From the NCBI GenBank assembly GCA_027858995.1, contig JAQIBP010000052.1, forward strand, positions 1 through 47,163: DNA of 47,163 nt. Direction: 5' to 3'. The DNA is from Deltaproteobacteria bacterium. GTDB lineage: Bacteria; Desulfobacterota; Desulfobacteria; Desulfobacterales; Desulfobacteraceae. The notes under the pieces were generated by a model, which had not been told where the DNA came from, did no database searches, and was given only the letters and a program-made list of their open reading frames with translations. Positions 44,224 to 47,163 of this stretch are shown here, one piece after another. The position numbers and the translations under genes are program-made. Positions within the stretch are counted from its first letter, which is position 1; each line of letters starts with the position of its first letter.

Positions 44224-47163
44224 CTATTTATTTAACTGGTGAAGCTCCTCTTTTGCCTGTTTTAAAAATGCGTAGGCGCCCACCTCCTCAAATAGCTCAA
44301 TGGCTTTTTCAAGATGTTCTTTTGCTTTGCTGTTTTGTTTTTTAATCCTGTAAAGAATACCAAGATCAAGTAGGGCCTGGGCTTTTTTTCCGAGTGCCCC
44401 GGTCTCTTCTGCTATCTCAATAGTTTTTGAGTACCAGTATATTGCCTTTTTGTAGGCAGTTGGGACATTTTGAATGATAAACCCGATATTTTTCAGCATG
44501 GTTAAAATGCTAATGGGCACGGTTTTTTGGATGATTTTAAGATAGACTTTACCAAGGCTAAATCTTGTACCCATTAAAATACTAAGTTGCTTTTGCCTGG
44601 TAAATGTCTGCTCCATCTTTTTTGCAATTTTTAACCCTTCAGCCATTCTACCATTTACAACAAGCACCATACTGTTTGCTACAGCTGCCAGATCTCCAGA
44701 AAAGATATCTTTGTTGTTTTTAAAAAATGGCATTGCATCTCGAAGTAACTCTTCAGTTTTTTTCACGTCATTATTCAATAAATATGTAAAATTCAGAGAG
44801 AGACTGAAAGCATATTTATAGAAAGGATCAGCGCTGACTGTAACAGCCTTCTCCCCAGAGGCAATGGCCTTGTTAAAATTTCCAAATTGCATATAACCAT
44901 TAGTTTTTATAAAATATCCTATAGCAATACAGCGTGTCTGGGAATGTCTGTTCCCGTACAGGACAATTTTTTCTCCTATTTTGATGCACTCAGATGCATA
45001 TCCCATATTGGAATAGTTATATCCAATACCGGCAAGTGACTTGTAATAAAGATAATGGTCCTGTTTCAACTCTTCTGCTATTTTATTGGCCCTTTTACCA
45101 TATTCAATCCCTCTTTCAAAAAAACCGAGGTCAGCGCAAACCCATGCAAGCCAGGTACAGGCATAACCAGTCACTTTTTTATTATCGATCCTGGTGCCTA
45201 AGTCCAAGGCTTTTTTCAACAGGGTTTCTGATTTTACATATTTGCCTACAAAATTGAGTACATATCCCTGCCAGGCAATAAACATTCCTTTGATCTCATT
45301 GTCTTCCATATTGGCTATAAGATGTTCCTGGGAAGACAAAAGCTTTCCAAGGTCATAAAAAGTGCCGTTATAGTAAAAGACCAATGCCCATCTAATCAAA
45401 AGATCTATCATTATCTCATTAGTTTGAGCTGTTTTTTTATCAATTGTATCTAACAGGTCAAATGCTTTTTGAAAATAATCATTGGATTCATCAAGTGAAT
45501 ATATTTGAAGACTTTTATCCCCGGATTTTATGAGATAATCCACAGCTTTTAATGTGGAACTGCCCTTTAAAAAATGGTGTGCAAGAGTTTCATAAAATTC
45601 AGGCAGACGATCATGAAAGATTGCTTCAATCACTGTTCCGATTTTTTCATGGATTATTTTTCGCTGAGCCTTTAAAAGACCGTTATACACCACCTCCTGG
45701 GTCAGGGCATGCTTGAATATGTACTCAAGATCAATTTTTGTCTGGTTTTCATTTGCCTTAGCCTTAATAAAATCAAACCCCTCAAGGGTTTCAAGACAGA
45801 TATTGATATCTTTTTTTGTCTCGTTGATTTTATTGATAATTTCATAATAAAACGATCTGCCGATTACTGAAGCTTCCTGAAGAATACGTTTTGAGTCTGA
45901 TTCAAGACGATCAACTCTTGCTGCAATCACCCCGTGGATGGAAGAGGATATATCAGATTCAACGATCTTGCGTTTAAGTTCCCATGCATCATCATTTTTT
46001 ACCAAAACCTTGGATTCAATAAGGGAGTTTATTATTTCTTCAAGATAAAAGGGGTTTCCTTGGGTTTTCTTTTCAATTAATAATTCAAGGTCTGAGGGTA
46101 ATTTTTTTGTTTTCAGCAGAGACTGCACCATCATTTTTGAATCTGAAGCAGAAAGATCTTTTAAATTGATTTCATGGTATTCCATATTCATCTTCTCGAT
46201 CTGTGGCTCTGAGAAAATTCTGATAACGGGTCTTGTTACATAAAGAAAAATTACAGGAGCTTCAAATTTTGAATGTATGAAATGAATAAGCTCCAAAGAT
46301 GAAGGGTCGGCCCAATGCAGGTCTTCAAAACAGATTATAGTGGGTCTATCCTTAGTCATGACTTTAAGAAGCTGATAAACCGCATCAAACAGTTTTGATT
46401 TGAAAAATTCGGGACTTACACTTTCTATTTCAGGATAGTCCAAAGAATAAAGCTTGCCTATATAAGGTATTATATCTTTGCTGTCTTGGATTAAACTGCC
46501 TATGCCTTTTTCTATCTTAGATTTACGATTTTCTGATGAATCATCGTCTTTAATGCTCAGGGCCTGATCAAACAAGGCAATAATGGGAAAATAGGAAATG
46601 TTTTTTGTATATGGGTATGTATAGCCTTCAAGCCAATAGACATTTGTTACAGCTTTAAATTCTTCCACAAGTCGACTTTTCCCGATGCCGGCAGTTCCAT
46701 ACAGACATAAAACCGAACCTGTGCCTTTTTTAAGGGATTTTACGACATCACCGAATCTTATTGATTCGTTATCTCTTCCGACAAGTTCTGCCTGAACCCC
46801 TTTAAGTTGTTTTTTCTTTTTACGATGTTTTTCTGAATCATTTATTTTAAAGACCTTGATAGGGTCTTTTTTCCCTTTAACATGGACAGGATCACCTGGA
46901 TCAAATGAGAAATGATGCATTGCCATTTTATATGTTTCAGGGCCAATGACAATCTCCCCTGATTTTGCAAGCCCTGTCAAACGACTGGCAATGTTGATTG
47001 TATCTCCAGCAAGCCCTTGTCTGCCTTTGCCGATATACTTGTCACCAGTAATAACAAGTCCCGTGTTGATGCCTGTGTGCATACTGAGTTTACCCAAATT
47101 TTGTTTCTCAAATTTAGGACTCAATTCTTCAACCAGCTTGTGGATTTCAATCGCTGTATGAAT
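44224..47163 (-). CDS. Adenylate/guanylate cyclase-domain, AAA ATPase, TPR regulator (5' end off window)
   Basis: This is a long multi-domain protein, with 979 residues in view; its start lies beyond 47163, because the frame is open to the window edge. It begins with the C-terminal part of a class III cyclase domain (MHTGINTGLVITGD, GDTINIASRLTGLA), then an AAA/NACHT-type ATPase (LYGTAGIGKSR and ICFEDLHWADPS), then about 450 residues of TPR-like helices. Such proteins act as signal-responsive ATPases in many bacteria. Whether the cyclase domain is active cannot be judged, as its catalytic half is missing here. A TTG at 47124 is internal, not the start. Confidence 0.85.
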   Translation of the reverse strand: MHTAIEIHKLVEELSPKFEKQNLGKLSMHTGINTGLVITGDKYIGKGRQGLAGDTINIASRLTGLAKSGEIVIGPETYKMAMHHFSFDPGDPVHVKGKKDPIKVFKINDSEKHRKKKKQLKGVQAELVGRDNESIRFGDVVKSLKKGTGSVLCLYGTAGIGKSRLVEEFKAVTNVYWLEGYTYPYTKNISYFPIIALFDQALSIKDDDSSENRKSKIEKGIGSLIQDSKDIIPYIGKLYSLDYPEIESVSPEFFKSKLFDAVYQLLKVMTKDRPTIICFEDLHWADPSSLELIHFIHSKFEAPVIFLYVTRPVIRIFSEPQIEKMNMEYHEINLKDLSASDSKMMVQSLLKTKKLPSDLELLIEKKTQGNPFYLEEIINSLIESKVLVKNDDAWELKRKIVESDISSSIHGVIAARVDRLESDSKRILQEASVIGRSFYYEIINKINETKKDINICLETLEGFDFIKAKANENQTKIDLEYIFKHALTQEVVYNGLLKAQRKIIHEKIGTVIEAIFHDRLPEFYETLAHHFLKGSSTLKAVDYLIKSGDKSLQIYSLDESNDYFQKAFDLLDTIDKKTAQTNEIMIDLLIRWALVFYYNGTFYDLGKLLSSQEHLIANMEDNEIKGMFIAWQGYVLNFVGKYVKSETLLKKALDLGTRIDNKKVTGYACTWLAWVCADLGFFERGIEYGKRANKIAEELKQDHYLYYKSLAGIGYNYSNMGYASECIKIGEKIVLYGNRHSQTRCIAIGYFIKTNGYMQFGNFNKAIASGEKAVTVSADPFYKYAFSLSLNFTYLLNNDVKKTEELLRDAMPFFKNNKDIFSGDLAAVANSMVLVVNGRMAEGLKIAKKMEQTFTRQKQLSILMGTRFSLGKVYLKIIQKTVPISILTMLKNIGFIIQNVPTAYKKAIYWYSKTIEIAEETGALGKKAQALLDLGILYRIKKQNSKAKEHLEKAIELFEEVGAYAFLKQAKEELHQLNK

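Noticed and set aside
47124-47163. Start of the cyclase/ATPase gene at TTG 47124
   Set aside because: The frame continues to the window edge with cyclase-family sequence (IHKLVEELSPKF), so the gene is partial.

Overview
The window is AT-rich chromosomal DNA that looks like a strictly anaerobic Desulfobacteraceae-type bacterium (Desulfobacterota). This is inferred from the gene mix: an actP-like symporter with a DUF4212 subunit, paired acetyl- and propionyl-CoA synthetases, LUD-domain and DUF166 genes, and many dispersed palindromic repeats. The sequence names no species.

Layout. (1) 1-1740 is accessory DNA. Two small genes, a HEPN-like protein and a lipoprotein, lie head-to-tail and are separated by a convincing integron attC site, with a large GC-rich palindrome upstream. 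(2) 1981-12425, minus strand, is housekeeping: an MBL-fold lipoprotein, ligA, a small conserved protein, glyQ-glyS, and a tightly coupled run of SurA-N lipoprotein, parvulin, recO and GHMP kinase. (3) 12517-16814 holds oligopeptide ABC transporter parts (binding protein, OppD, OppF) without permeases. A cold-shock gene with its own terminator sits between oppD and oppF. (4) 17068-20021, plus strand, is motA-motB-dinB-acyP in overlapping frames, followed by a much shortened METE-like ORF.

(5) 20297-21574, minus strand, is a LUD-domain gene coupled to a DUF166 gene. The DUF166 frame is interrupted by one in-frame TGA. A stem-loop with a GGGC apical loop follows that TGA at the spacing of a bacterial SECIS element, so this gene is a candidate selenoprotein and the most interesting item here. 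(6) 21866-32138 is an acetate/propionate module. The symporter and DUF4212 genes read left; acs, prpE, a membrane HAMP/PAS-type sensor fused to a DnaQ-like exonuclease, and a cNMP/CBS/DUF294 nucleotidyltransferase-like protein read right. A Sir2 deacylase further right could act on the two synthetases, but this is only an inference.

(7) 32139-37296 contains a DUF748 gene remnant, an M48 peptidase with TPRs, two small hypothetical proteins, murJ and a Sir2 gene. (8) 37322-41154 is arginase translationally coupled to a 976-residue protein that joins a MrfA-like DEVH/DUF1998 helicase to a MrfB-like exonuclease. (9) 41285-47163 has a histidine phosphatase-like gene, cmoA-cmoB, a 494-bp gene-poor gap, and a nucleotide cyclase-domain/ATPase/TPR regulator that runs off the right edge.

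No rRNA, tRNA, CRISPR array or intact insertion sequence was recognised. Functional calls come from reading motifs only; no database search was run.
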